Shown: positions 24,694-35,131 of the stretch, piece after piece
Numbering within the stretch: position 1 is the first letter of the stretch
How the letters are laid out: each line of letters begins with the position of its first letter
Assembly: GCF_039523555.1 (NCBI RefSeq)
Contig: NZ_BAAAFN010000009.1
Coordinates: 123,494 to 187,493 of the forward strand
DNA: 64,000 nucleotides
Origin: Castellaniella daejeonensis
Lineage (GTDB): Bacteria; Pseudomonadota; Gammaproteobacteria; Burkholderiales; Burkholderiaceae_B
Direction of reading: 5' to 3'
Program-made: the position numbers and the translations under genes
Notes under the pieces: model-generated
Databases searched by the model: none
Told to the model about the DNA's origin: nothing
What the model saw: the letters and a program-made list of their open reading frames with translations, nothing else

Positions 24694-25764
24694 TCAACCC
24701 GGATGATACGCGCGGCTGGCGGCGTGGACTTCTTCGACCAGGACGGACACCGCCTCGGGCGGCGTGTGCTGGGAAATCCCGTGTCCCAGGTTGAAGACAT
24801 GGCCGCCGGCCCCGACCGGGCCGAAATCGGCCAGCACGCGCCGGACTTCGGCGCGGATGGCCGCATCGCCGCCGAACAGGGTCATGGGATCCAGGTTGCC
24901 CTGCAGCGCGACCCGGTCGCCGACCCGGCGGCGGGCAGCGGCCAGATTGGCCGTCCAGTCGAGCCCGACGGCGTCGCAACCCGCGGCGGCGATGTCCTCG
25001 ATCCACTGCCCCCCGCCCTTGGTGAAGACGATGACCGGCACGCGCCGGCCTTCGCGTTCGCGGACCAGGCCGTCCAGCACCTGGCGGGTGTAGGCCAGCG
25101 AGAACTGCTGGAACAGGCCGTCGGCCAGCACCCCGCCCCAGCTGTCGAACACCATCACGGCCTGGGCGCCCGCCTGGATCTGGGCGTTCAGGTAGGCCTG
25201 CACGGCCTGGGCGTTGACCGACAGGATGCGATGCAGCAAATCGGGCCGCCGGTACAGCAGCGTCTTGATTTCACGGTAATCGGAACTGCCCGCGCCTTCG
25301 ACCATGTAGCAGGCCAGGGTCCAGGGGCTGCCGGAAAACCCGATCAGCGGCACCGCGCCCGCAAGCTCGCGGCGGATCAGCGCAACCGCGTCGAACACAT
25401 AGCGCAGGCGGTCGAGGTCAGGCACCTGCAGGGCCTGGATGGCGGCCTCGTCGCGCAGGGGGCGCTCGAAGCGCGGGCCTTCGCCGGCGACGAACTGCAG
25501 GCCCAGCCCCATCGCGTCGGGCACCGTGAGGATGTCGGAAAACAGGATGGCCGCGTCCAGATCGAAACGCCGCAGCGGCTGCAGCGTGACTTCACAGGCA
25601 TATTCCGGATTCTGGGCCAGCCCCATGAAGGATCCGGCCTGCGCCCGGGTCTGGTTGTATTCGGGCAGGTAGCGCCCGGCCTGGCGCATCATCCACAGCG
25701 GAGTATAGGGCACAGGCTGGCGCAGCAGGGCGCGCAGGAAGGTGTCGTTTTTCAGTTCGGGCAC
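24694..25764 (-). CDS. hemE: Uroporphyrinogen decarboxylase
   Basis: HemE removes four acetate carboxyls from uroporphyrinogen III to give coproporphyrinogen III in heme synthesis. The 356-residue protein shows the signature PLWMMRQAGRYLPEY near 22-36, the conserved AILFSDILTVPDAMG with the key Asp, FSGSPWTLACYMVEG, VMVFDSWGG, and the C-terminal VFNLGHGISQHTPPE. The length equals the family norm. It is monocistronic on the minus strand, with priA downstream beyond a 388-bp gap. Confidence 0.97.
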   Translation of the reverse strand: MPELKNDTFLRALLRQPVPYTPLWMMRQAGRYLPEYNQTRAQAGSFMGLAQNPEYACEVTLQPLRRFDLDAAILFSDILTVPDAMGLGLQFVAGEGPRFERPLRDEAAIQALQVPDLDRLRYVFDAVALIRRELAGAVPLIGFSGSPWTLACYMVEGAGSSDYREIKTLLYRRPDLLHRILSVNAQAVQAYLNAQIQAGAQAVMVFDSWGGVLADGLFQQFSLAYTRQVLDGLVREREGRRVPVIVFTKGGGQWIEDIAAAGCDAVGLDWTANLAAARRRVGDRVALQGNLDPMTLFGGDAAIRAEVRRVLADFGPVGAGGHVFNLGHGISQHTPPEAVSVLVEEVHAASRAYHPG

Positions 25765-26057
25765 AGCGGATCCTAGGAGAACGGCACGGGATCCGATGTG
25801 CGGGTGTCCACCACGGATCCGGGAAATCGTCCGTGCGGGGACGTTGCAGGGATTTTACCCGGCCTGGGGAATCGGGGCTGACACCCCGCCCGGGAAGTCT
25901 CTCAGACCCCGTCCCGGACATCATCGTTTTCCCTAAACCCCGCCTTTTTCCCGCCAGGATAGAAATTTTTACTGTTTAGACCCGAATTTCAGGTGTTTTA
26001 CCTAAAACCCTGATGTTAGCATTCGGAAAATTTCTACATTGGAGGGTGTCGTCAATC

Positions 26058-27410
26058 ATGGAATCCCTGAATCAACTCGTCAACCAGATCAACGGCCTGG
26101 TCTGGGGGCCGCCGATGCTGGTCCTCATCCTGGGCACCGGTTTCTTCCTGATGGTGCTCCTGAAGCTGATGCCGCTGCGGCGCATCGGCACGGGTTTCAC
26201 GATGATCTGGCGCGGCCGCCACCGGGGCGATACCGCCACCGGTGAAATCAGCCCGTTCGAAGCGCTGATGACTTGCCTGGCGGCCACCGTCGGCACCGGG
26301 AACATTGCCGGGGTCGCCACCGCCATCGCCGTCGGCGGCCCGGGCGCCCTGTTCTGGATGTGGTGCACGGCCCTGGTCGGCATGGCCACCAAGTACTGCG
26401 AAGTCGTGCTCGCCGTCCATTTCCGTGAAAAGGACGACCGCGGCGAACACGCGGGCGGCCCCATGTACGCCATCAAGAACGGCCTCGGCCGCAAATGGCT
26501 GTGGCTGGGCGTGGCCTTTGCCATCTTCGGCGGCTTCGCCGGCTTCGGCATCGGCAACATGGTCCAGGTCAACAGCATGGCCCAGGCCCTGGAATCGACT
26601 TTCTCCATCCCGCTGTGGGTGACGGGCGTGGTCACCATGGTCCTGATCGGCCTGGTGGTGCTGGGCGGCATCAAGCGCATCGGCGCCGTCGCCGCGTCCC
26701 TGGTGCCGTTCATGTGCGTGGCCTACGTGCTGGCCGGACTGGTCGTGCTGATCATCAACGCCGAGCGCATCCCCGAATCCCTGGGCCTGATCTTCACGCA
26801 CGCCTTCTCGCCCATCGCCGCCACCGGCGGTTTCGCGGGCGCCGCCGTCATGGCCGCAATCCGCTACGGCGTGGCACGCGGGATCTTCTCCAACGAGGCC
26901 GGTCTGGGCTCCGCCGGGATCGCCCAGGCGGCCGGCACCACCACCAATGCCGTGCAATCGGGCCTGATCGGCATGATGGGCACGTTCATCGACACCATCA
27001 TCATCTGCAGCATCACCGGCCTGGCCATCGTGTGCTCGGGCGTCTGGAGCAGCGGGGCCAGCGGGGCCGCCCTGTCGGCCAGCGCCTTCGAGGTCTCCAT
27101 GCCGGGCATCGGCGGGGCCATCCTGACCCTGTCGCTGGTGGTGTTCGCCTTCACCACCATCCTGGGCTGGAGCTACTACGGCGAAAAGTGCTGGGAATTC
27201 CTGCTGGGCACGAAATCGACCCTGCCCTACCGCATCGTGTGGGTGCTGGTGATTCCCTTTGGCGCCATCAGCCAGCTGGACTTCGCCTGGCTGCTGGCCG
27301 ACACGCTGAACGGCCTGATGGCGCTGCCCAACCTGATCTCGCTGATCCTGCTCAGCCCGCTGGTGGTGAAGCTGACGCGGGAATATTTCCAGGCACAGGG
27401 CAACCGGTAA
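26058..27410 (+). CDS. Alanine/glycine:cation symporter (AGCS) family protein
   Basis: This 450-residue inner-membrane transporter with about eleven helices moves alanine or glycine with Na+. Family motifs include CLAATVGTGNIAGVATAIAVGG near 75-96, AGGPMYAIKNGLG, IFSNEAGLGSAGIAQAAG and the C-terminal ILGWSYYGEKC. The start at 26058 has GGAGGG upstream; an in-frame extension to 26013 has none. The 293-bp upstream gap carries no recognisable glycine riboswitch. A strong hairpin follows the gene. Confidence 0.93.
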   Translation: MESLNQLVNQINGLVWGPPMLVLILGTGFFLMVLLKLMPLRRIGTGFTMIWRGRHRGDTATGEISPFEALMTCLAATVGTGNIAGVATAIAVGGPGALFWMWCTALVGMATKYCEVVLAVHFREKDDRGEHAGGPMYAIKNGLGRKWLWLGVAFAIFGGFAGFGIGNMVQVNSMAQALESTFSIPLWVTGVVTMVLIGLVVLGGIKRIGAVAASLVPFMCVAYVLAGLVVLIINAERIPESLGLIFTHAFSPIAATGGFAGAAVMAAIRYGVARGIFSNEAGLGSAGIAQAAGTTTNAVQSGLIGMMGTFIDTIIICSITGLAIVCSGVWSSGASGAALSASAFEVSMPGIGGAILTLSLVVFAFTTILGWSYYGEKCWEFLLGTKSTLPYRIVWVLVIPFGAISQLDFAWLLADTLNGLMALPNLISLILLSPLVVKLTREYFQAQGNR

Positions 27411-27473
27411 GCCTGACCCGCGCGTCCGGCCATACATTTCGGGCGGCCCGCCGCCCGGGGCAGCCGGATCAGC

Positions 27474-27517
27474 CAGGGCATGGAACCGTCCCCCAGGGGC
27501 GATTCCATGCCCTGTTT
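27474..27517 (+). terminator. Terminator of the AGCS symporter gene
   Basis: CAGGGCATGGAA (27474-27485) pairs exactly with TTCCATGCCCTG (27503-27514) and is followed by TTT. It may also end transcription of the convergent regulator. Confidence 0.75.
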
Positions 27518-28320
27518 CATTCAGGGGCAGCCGTGCGTCGGTAAGGCGCGGGATCGATGTCGTGCTTGCGCATCAGCGCCCAGAATGCACGCCGGTGCTT
27601 CTGGGCCATGCGCGCCGCCAGCGTGATGTTGCCCGCATACCGCCCCAGGGCTGCGCGAATGTAGGCGCGCTCGAACCGGGCGACCACCTGGCACTTGGCG
27701 GCACGGAAGGATTCCCGCGACGTGGCCCGCTGCATGGCCACGGCCACCGCATAGGCTTCCAACTCGCTGCCGGAGCGGTCCAGGATCGTGTCGCAGAGAT
27801 GGATCTCGGATTCGGTGACGGGGGGTTCGGGCATGCCGGACCGCACCGGATGCGCGCACTGCCCCGCCGGCCCGGAACCGGCCAGGCCGGCGCCATAGGC
27901 CGGCACGTGCTCGGAAATGCGGGCGGGCGCCAGCCGATTCAGGGCATGGTCCAGGCGGGCGCGCAGTTCTTCGGGACAGAAGGGCGGCCGCACGAAATCG
28001 GCCGCCCCCAGCGCCATCAGGTCGCGCACCGCCTGGGCCCGGAGACCGACCGCATAGATCAGCAGCACCGCCGGCAGGCGGCCCGCCAGGGCGGCCAGGG
28101 CGGTGCGCCAGTCGCGGATCGAGGATTCGTCCACATACAGCAGCCCGGCATCGTAGCGGCCCCGCGCCATGGCGGGATCGGCCAGCGCATCGGCCGCCGA
28201 ACCGTGCGTCTGCTGCGGGATGTGCAACATCAGCCGCCCGCCCAGGTGGGGGCCGCGCAGGGCGCCTGCCCAGTCTTCCCTGCCCGGCGCCAGCACCGCG
28301 CAATCCAGTCGTTCCCGCAT
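27517..28320 (-). CDS. Orphan regulator: degenerate receiver domain plus Fis-type helix-turn-helix
   Basis: The 267-residue protein has an N-terminal fold like the second half of a response-regulator receiver (LPAVLLIYAVGLRAQAVRDLMALGAADFVRPPF). The usual phospho-site pattern is altered: YVDES is the only acidic candidate and the conserved Lys is Arg in FVRPP. The C-terminus (ARFERAYIRAALGRYAGNIT, AARMAQKHRRAFWALMRKH) is a Fis/NtrC-type HTH without any AAA+ domain. It is probably a DNA-binding protein controlled without phosphorylation. It is downstream of ddpF by 153 bp on the same strand, so it could serve the ddp operon; this is inference. Confidence 0.7.
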   Translation of the reverse strand: MRERLDCAVLAPGREDWAGALRGPHLGGRLMLHIPQQTHGSAADALADPAMARGRYDAGLLYVDESSIRDWRTALAALAGRLPAVLLIYAVGLRAQAVRDLMALGAADFVRPPFCPEELRARLDHALNRLAPARISEHVPAYGAGLAGSGPAGQCAHPVRSGMPEPPVTESEIHLCDTILDRSGSELEAYAVAVAMQRATSRESFRAAKCQVVARFERAYIRAALGRYAGNITLAARMAQKHRRAFWALMRKHDIDPAPYRRTAAPE

Positions 28321-28473
28321 GTCGACTCTCCTGTTCGTATGGAAGGGACAGGATAGGAAAACGGTTGCGGGGCGGATAGTCGCAAAGATACCCCGGTAGT
28401 TCCCGCAACGCCCGCAGCCCCCGCGATGCCGGACGCTTCCCGCCGCCCGGACGGCGGCGGTGCGGGCGCACTG

Positions 28474-29441
<968 letters not shown>

Positions 29442-29445
<4 letters not shown>

Positions 29446-30536
29446 TGCACGTCTCCCACGGCCTGTGCCGCCGGCGCGGGCGGCAGGGGATGCCAGCAGG
29501 CCACGCGGCGCTGCAGATCATCTCCCGGCAACGGCTCGAGCGCGGGCCGCCGCCGGCACATATCATCCGCGAAAGCGCAGCGATCGGAAAACACGCACCC
29601 CTGCGGCGGCCGGCGCATGTCGGGCACCCGTCCCGGGATCGAGGCCAGGTCCGAACCGGGCGCGGCGCGTTCCGGCAGGCCGTCCAGCAGGCCGCGCGTG
29701 TAGGGATGGCGCGGCGCGTTCAGCACCCGGCCGGTCGGCCCCTGCTCGACCACCGTCCCCGCATACATGACGTACACCCGGTCGCAGAACTGGGACACCA
29801 CCGCCATGTCATGCGTGATGAACAGGATCGCGGCCCCGCGCTCGCGGGCGCGGAAGCGCAGCAGCTGCAGCACCTGGCGCTGCACCGTCACGTCCAGCGC
29901 CGTGGTGGGCTCGTCGGCGATCAGCAGCGCCGGGTCGCAGGAAAACGCCATCGCCGCCATCACCCGCTGTCGCATGCCGCCGGACAGTTCGAAGGGATAG
30001 GCCCGGAGCACCCGGTCCGGGTCGGGAATCATCATGTCGCGCAGCAGGGCTTCCGCGCGCTCCAGCGCCTCGCGCCGGCCCAGGCGGTGATGGGCGCGCA
30101 GCACGCCCGTCAGCTGGTCGCCGATGCGCCGGGTGGGATTCAGGGCCGTCATGGGCTCCTGGAAGATCATCGCCGCGCGGCGCCCGCGCCATTCCCGCAT
30201 GCGCGCTTCGGAGGCGGCCAGCACGTCTTCGCCGCACAGGCGCAGGCTGCCGCCCGTGATCCGGTGACCCCCGGGGGGCAGCAGCCGCAGCGCCGCCATG
30301 GCCGTGACCGACTTGCCCGAGCCGGATTCGCCCACCACGCCGACGATCTCGCCCGGCATGACGCGCAGGCTGACACCGCCCAGCGCACAGACCGCGCCGC
30401 CGAAGACGGGGAATTCCAGCGACAGATCGCGGATCTCGAGGACGGGCTCGGCCACGCCACTGTCCAGCGCGCCAGCCAGCAGCCCGGGGGCGGAACGCCC
30501 TGCCCGGGCTTGCAGGGATGCCGGATCGGCGCTCAT
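29442..30536 (-). CDS. ddpD: Dipeptide ABC transporter ATP-binding protein (DdpD/DppD/OppD type)
   Basis: The 364-residue ATPase starts MSADPASLQ, selected by ATGA overlap with the ddpC stop. It has Walker A GESGSGKS, Q-loop IFQEPMTALNP, signature LSGGMRQRV, Walker B LLIADEPTTALD and H-loop THD. The C-terminal HPYTRGLLDGLP and a Cys-rich QGCVFSDRCAFADDMCRRR segment mark the oligopeptide subfamily. It forms the heterodimeric motor with DdpF at the cytoplasmic face. Confidence 0.9.
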
Positions 30537-31366
30537 TTCACCCTCGCCTTGGGGTCCAGCAGATCGCGCACCCCATCGCCCACCAGGTTGCAGGCCAGGG
30601 CCGTCACCAGGATCGCGCAGCCCGGCGTCACGGTGTACCACCACTGGTCCAGCAGGAAATTGCGGCCGGTCGCCACCATGGCGCCCCATTCGGCGGTGGG
30701 CTGCTGCGCCCCCAGGCCGATGAAGCCCAGCGCTGCCGCCATCAGGATCGCCCCGCCGATGTCCAGTGTGGCCTGCACCACGATGGGCGAGGCGGCGTTG
30801 CGCGCCACATGCCAGCGCACCGCATGGCGGCGTGTCGCGCCGAAGGTCCAGGCCGCCTGCACATAGGCCATTTCGCGGATGCTCAGCGTCTGCCCGCGCG
30901 CGAGCCGCACGTAGAACGGGATGCGCACCAGCGTGATCGCCAGCATGGCATTGAACAGGCTGGGCCCCAGCGCCGCCGCCAGCGCCATGATCAACACCAG
31001 CGAAGGCACCGACAGCACCACATCCATGGTCCGCATGACCAGGCTGTCGAAGCGGCCGCCCATGATTCCGGAAAAGCAGCCGATCACGGCACCCGCCACG
31101 CTGGCGCAGCCGGCCACGAACAGCCCCACCCCGATGGACTGGCGCCCGCCGTAAAGCACGCGGCTGAAGATGTCCCGGCCCACTTCGTCGGTACCGAACC
31201 AGTGCGCCGCCGACGGCGCGGCCAGCCGGTGCACCAGGTCGATGCGTTCGGGATCGTAGGGCGCCACCCAGTCGGCCAGCAACACGGCCAGGCCCACCGC
31301 CGCCAGGATCGCCAGCCCCAGCAGCATCAGGGGATTGCGGCGCAACTGGTACAGCAGGTAGCGCAT
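30533..31366 (-). CDS. ddpC: Dipeptide ABC transporter permease (DdpC/DppC type)
   Basis: This 277-residue permease begins MRYLLYQLRRNPLML and has six predicted helices. The N-terminal HWFGTDEVGRDIFSRVLYGGRQS is the hallmark of DppC/OppC permeases. The EAA-like loop lies in AWTFGATRRHAVRWHVARNA. Its start shares one base with the ddpB stop (TGATG) and its stop overlaps ddpD. Confidence 0.9.
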   Translation of the reverse strand: MRYLLYQLRRNPLMLLGLAILAAVGLAVLLADWVAPYDPERIDLVHRLAAPSAAHWFGTDEVGRDIFSRVLYGGRQSIGVGLFVAGCASVAGAVIGCFSGIMGGRFDSLVMRTMDVVLSVPSLVLIMALAAALGPSLFNAMLAITLVRIPFYVRLARGQTLSIREMAYVQAAWTFGATRRHAVRWHVARNAASPIVVQATLDIGGAILMAAALGFIGLGAQQPTAEWGAMVATGRNFLLDQWWYTVTPGCAILVTALACNLVGDGVRDLLDPKARVK

Positions 31367-32388
31367 CAGCCGACCTCCCGGATGCGCGGATCGAGCCGCC
31401 GGTACAGCAGGTCCACCAGCAGGTTCAGGATCACATAGGCAAAGGACACCACCACGGCGAACCCCATCACGGCCGGGAAATCCAGCGCCTGGATCGAATC
31501 CACCACATAGGCCCCCATGCCCGGCCAGCCGAACACGGTTTCCGTCAGCACCGCCCCGTACAGCAGATCGCCCAGGGCCAGGCCCAGCACCGTCACCGAC
31601 GGGATCAGCGCGTTGGGCAGCGCGTGGCGCACCACCACCGTCCACGAACCCAGGCCGTAGGCCCGGGCGGTGCGGACGTAGTCCTCGCCCAGCTGCTCCA
31701 GCATGGACGAACGCACCTGCCGCGCGACCACGCCCAGGTGCACGAAGCCCAGCGTCAGCGCGGGCAGGATCATGTGTTCGAGCGCGCTGCGCCAGACCAC
31801 CCAGTCGCCGGCCACCGCCGCGTCGATCAGGTACAGCCCCGTGATGCCTGGGGGAGGAGACAGGCCCTGGTCGATGCGCCCGCCCCCCGGCAGCCAGCCG
31901 AGCTTGCCGTAGAACACCACGATCAGGCCCAGCCCCAGCCAGAAGGCGGGAGTGGAAATGCCGGTGACGGCCAGCGTGCGGGCGATGTGGTCGATGAAGC
32001 GGTTGCGGTACACCGCCGACAGCACGCCCAGCGGGATGCCCAGCAGCGTTGCCAGCAGCAGGGCCGTCAGGGCCAGCTCGAGCGTGGCGGGAAAGAACGC
32101 GGCGATATCCTGCAGCACCGGGCGGTGCGTGCGGATCGATGTGCCGAGATCCCCCTGCAGCAACTGCCCCATGTAGCGCAGATACTGCTGCGGCAGGGGC
32201 AGGTCCAGGCCCAGCTGCGCGCGGATGTGGGCCACGATTTCCGGCGTGGCCCGGTCGCCCGCCACCAGGCGGGCCGGGTCGCCGGGCACCAGATGGGAAA
32301 TGGCGAAGGTGATCAGGGACACCCCGACCACCACCCAGACCAGGCTGGCCAGCCGCCGCCGCACCACGGACAGCCAGGACACATTCAT
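31366..32388 (-). CDS. ddpB: Dipeptide ABC transporter permease (DdpB/DppB type)
   Basis: The 340-residue permease has an N-terminal helix (LASLVWVVVGVSLITFAISHLVPGDPAR) typical of DppB/OppB. The periplasmic block GLDLPLPQQYLRYMGQLLQGDLGTS follows, then the EAA loop RTARAYGLGSWTVVVRHALPNALIP and the C-terminal TVFGWPGMGAYVVDSI. It pairs with DdpC to form the membrane channel. Confidence 0.9.
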   Translation of the reverse strand: MNVSWLSVVRRRLASLVWVVVGVSLITFAISHLVPGDPARLVAGDRATPEIVAHIRAQLGLDLPLPQQYLRYMGQLLQGDLGTSIRTHRPVLQDIAAFFPATLELALTALLLATLLGIPLGVLSAVYRNRFIDHIARTLAVTGISTPAFWLGLGLIVVFYGKLGWLPGGGRIDQGLSPPPGITGLYLIDAAVAGDWVVWRSALEHMILPALTLGFVHLGVVARQVRSSMLEQLGEDYVRTARAYGLGSWTVVVRHALPNALIPSVTVLGLALGDLLYGAVLTETVFGWPGMGAYVVDSIQALDFPAVMGFAVVVSFAYVILNLLVDLLYRRLDPRIREVG

Positions 32389-32389
32389 C

Positions 32390-33952
32390 TTATTTCGTCA
32401 TGTCGGCGACGTTGAAGACGCGTTCGAGCATGGGATTGAAGACGAAGCCCTTGACGTTCGCCCCCAGCCCGGCCTGGTAGTTCTTCTGGTACAGGTAGGC
32501 ATAGGCCGCGTCCTTCACGACCTGCTCCTGGACCTGCTTGTACAGCGCCACACGCGGCGCCTGCTCGCTCAGGGTGGCGGCTTCGCGCAGCCACTGGTCC
32601 ACCTGGGGATTGGCATAGAAGGACCGGTTGCCCGCCAGCCCCTTCTTGTCCGAATCGAACCAGTAGCTGGTGAACATGTAGGGATCCGCGAAATCGGGGC
32701 TCCAGTTGCCGATGGAAATATCGAAATTGCCCTGGCCAAGGTTCTCGCGCAGCGTGGCGTTGGCCAGTTTTTCGAGCTTGACCGGCACGCCGATGGCAGT
32801 GAGATTGGCCTGCACCGTGAGCGCGATGGGTTCCCAGGCGGGATCCTGGGTGGAATAGCGCAGCAGCAGCGGCGACTTCACCCCGCCGGCCTTTTCCACC
32901 AGCGCCTTGGCCGCCGCCACGTCCTGCTTGGGTTGCGGCAGATCGGCGTCATGCCCCCACATGCCCTCGGGGATCGGACCGCGCATCTGCTTGGCCTGCC
33001 CCATCATGATGCCGTCCACGATGCCCTGGTAATCCAGCGCGGCCACCACGGCGCGGCGCAGGTCAGCGTTCTGCAGCGGCCCCCTGGCGTTGTTCAGGTA
33101 CAGGTAGGTCACCCGCAGCGACGGGAATTCCGCCACGTGCACGGCCTGGTCCTTTTTCAGGGCCTGGAGCTGATCCACCGGCAGTTCCTCGGCCACGTCC
33201 AGGTCGCCCTTCTGCAGCTGCAGGCGGCGCGCGGAGGCTTCCGGCACGATCTTCACCACGAACTTGTCGAGCGTGGGCTTCTTGGAGCCGGCGTAGTTCG
33301 GATTGCGTTCCAGCACCAGCGACTGGCCCTTTTGCCAGGACACCAGCTGATAGGGCCCCGAGCCCGCGGTGTGGCCCGACAGCCAGGCGTCCGCGTCGTC
33401 GCGCTGCATGGCCTTGGGGTTGACGATGGACGCGCCGTTGTTGGCCAGCGTGTAGAGGAACGGCGCGAATGGCTTCTGCAGCGTGAAGCGCACGGTGAGC
33501 GCATCCGTGGCATCGACCTTCATGTCGGCGGGGAAAGCTTCGGACGGCCCTTGTTTCTTGGCCAGCAGCCGCTCGAAGGACTGCTTCACGGCCTGGGCAT
33601 CCACGGGCGTGCCGTCGGAAAACTTCTGGCCGTCGTGCAGCTTGAATGTCCAGACTAGGTTGTCCGGCGAAGCCGACCAACTGGCGGCCAGGTCGCCTTC
33701 GACTTCGGTCGAGCCGTGGCCGTCGACCTGCTTGTAGCGCATCAGGCGCTGATAGGCCGGGTAGGTGACGGTCCAGTCGTTGTTGTCGATGGTGACGGCC
33801 GGATCCAGGGTCTGGGGATCGGCGGGCTTGCCGATCACCAGCGTATCGGCCGGCGTGGCCGCGAGCGCGCCGCCCGACAGGATACAGGCCCCCACGCCCA
33901 TCACCGCCGCCATCAAGGCGCGGCGGATACCCGTGCGAATCGTGAATTGCAT
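32390..33952 (-). CDS. ddpA: Periplasmic dipeptide-binding protein (DdpA/DppA type, SBP family 5)
   Basis: The 520-residue solute-binding protein starts at MQFTIRTGIRRAL with GGAGG upstream; the longer frame is rejected. A Sec signal (residues 1-31, GGALA|ATPAD) is clear. SBP_bac_5 features include LVIGKPADPQTLDPAVT, FKLHDGQKFSDGTPV, GSGPYQLVSWQKGQSLVLERNPNY and LRRAVVAALDYQGIVDG. By operon context with ddpX it is assigned to D-Ala-D-Ala, but other dipeptides are possible. Confidence 0.9.
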   Translation of the reverse strand: MQFTIRTGIRRALMAAVMGVGACILSGGALAATPADTLVIGKPADPQTLDPAVTIDNNDWTVTYPAYQRLMRYKQVDGHGSTEVEGDLAASWSASPDNLVWTFKLHDGQKFSDGTPVDAQAVKQSFERLLAKKQGPSEAFPADMKVDATDALTVRFTLQKPFAPFLYTLANNGASIVNPKAMQRDDADAWLSGHTAGSGPYQLVSWQKGQSLVLERNPNYAGSKKPTLDKFVVKIVPEASARRLQLQKGDLDVAEELPVDQLQALKKDQAVHVAEFPSLRVTYLYLNNARGPLQNADLRRAVVAALDYQGIVDGIMMGQAKQMRGPIPEGMWGHDADLPQPKQDVAAAKALVEKAGGVKSPLLLRYSTQDPAWEPIALTVQANLTAIGVPVKLEKLANATLRENLGQGNFDISIGNWSPDFADPYMFTSYWFDSDKKGLAGNRSFYANPQVDQWLREAATLSEQAPRVALYKQVQEQVVKDAAYAYLYQKNYQAGLGANVKGFVFNPMLERVFNVADMTK

Positions 33953-34050
33953 ATCGCCTCCGTCCAATGAAAACCCCATCGGCGGAACGCCCGAGCCTTG
34001 GCAAGACCGCGTCCGCCCCCGTATCCGGCCCGCGCGGGCCGGCACACAGA

Positions 34051-34608
34051 TCAGTCAGCGACGACCCGTACCAGGTCGCTCTCCGGCAGTAACGCATATT
34101 CCCGCGCGTCGGGCAATTCGTAATGCCACCACTCCGTCGGGATCGACCGGAAGCCGGCCTGCAGCATGATCCCCAGCAACAGATGGCGGTTGCGCTGCGC
34201 GTCGGGCGGCACATCGTCGCGGTCGTGATGCGACTGGTCGCGCATGTCGTCGAAATCCGTGCCCATGTCCAGGGGCGAACCGTCGGCGTCCAGCAGCCCG
34301 ACGTCCACCGCCACGCCGCGCGTGTGGTTCGATCCCTGGGCCGCGTCCGCCACGTAGCGCGGATCGGGCAGCATCCGCCAGAACACCGCCTGGGCAGCCG
34401 CCGGGCGGTAGGCGTCGTAGACGGCCAGGGCCAGGCCCGCGCGGTGTGCGGCCCGGGCCGCACGCAAGAGGCAATCGGCCGCGGCCGGCCTCAGGGCGCA
34501 ACGGGCGCCGGGCGCGTACACCGGCCGGCCGGTCAGGTTGCCGGGCGTGGCATAGGCCAGCGCGATGTGCAAGCCGTCGGTTGCGGGGATTTCGATCAGG
34601 TCAGGCAT
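34051..34608 (-). CDS. ddpX: D-alanyl-D-alanine dipeptidase (DdpX/VanX family)
   Basis: This zinc peptidase of 185 residues splits D-Ala-D-Ala so it can serve as carbon or nitrogen source. The metal-binding SNHTRGVAVDVGL (SxHxxGxAxD) lies near 93-105. The catalytic Glu with the third zinc ligand is in EWWHYEL near 164-170, and the conserved YDAYRP near 65-70. There is no signal peptide, so it acts in the cytosol after uptake. The start MPDLIEIPATDG (34608) matches family length; upstream sequence belongs to the PIN gene. It leads the ddp operon. Confidence 0.92.
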   Translation of the reverse strand: MPDLIEIPATDGLHIALAYATPGNLTGRPVYAPGARCALRPAAADCLLRAARAAHRAGLALAVYDAYRPAAAQAVFWRMLPDPRYVADAAQGSNHTRGVAVDVGLLDADGSPLDMGTDFDDMRDQSHHDRDDVPPDAQRNRHLLLGIMLQAGFRSIPTEWWHYELPDAREYALLPESDLVRVVAD

Positions 34609-35131
34609 GCGTGCGCGGCGCTGTTCCGTAGAAAGGGAAGTGATGATGCAAATGCCATGCAGGAACAGGATCTTTAGGCTGTGCCCACGACGGGCCGGCG
34701 TGTTCCCGGGCACCTTCATAGATACGGCGGCTGCCGGAGGCATCCAAGTAAATCACACGCAAGACATGGCGTCCAGCCACACCCAAACAAGAACAGGGCT
34801 GGATTTCGTGGCAGGCCTGGGCGATCAATTTCACATCGTCCCGTGCCACCCGCCGCGATACGCCGGATTCATACGGGTTGAGATCATTCCATAAAACACC
34901 CGCCACCTGGCCATGAGGCACATTGAACGGGATGGATCGGAAGTTCTTGAGGGGAAGATCCGTGATCGACTGCTTCACGCCGAACTCCGCCGCCACGATG
35001 GCAGAGAAATACATGGGAATCTGCCGCCCCAGCAGAAACTGGTAATACTTGACCGCCACACGATGATGCAGTCGACTCCCATCGACCAGGGAAATCAGGA
35101 AGCTGGTATCGAGCAAGACCGATGTCGTCAT
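34601..35131 (-). CDS. PIN domain protein with abnormal C-terminus
   Basis: Residues 1-105 are a good PIN ribonuclease domain: LLDTSFLISL with Asp8, AAEFGV with Glu49, RRVARDDVKLIAQA with Asp98/99. The last third (from about residue 110) no longer follows the PIN pattern and lacks the expected final T-x-D motif. Other frames of the same stretch contain fragments such as LDAMS and CLACDLLGCLRQ, so frameshift decay is likely. The start is set by ATGA overlap with the upstream 257-residue protein gene, and the end runs 8 bp into ddpX. It probably was the toxin or nuclease half of a two-gene unit. Confidence 0.6.
   Translation of the reverse strand: MTTSVLLDTSFLISLVDGSRLHHRVAVKYYQFLLGRQIPMYFSAIVAAEFGVKQSITDLPLKNFRSIPFNVPHGQVAGVLWNDLNPYESGVSRRVARDDVKLIAQACHEIQPCSCLGVAGRHVLRVIYLDASGSRRIYEGAREHAGPSWAQPKDPVPAWHLHHHFPFYGTAPRTHA

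Noticed and set aside
25765..26057. Glycine riboswitch before the alanine/glycine symporter
   Set aside because: Such transporters often carry one, but the conserved glycine-aptamer cores were not found in the leader by eye.
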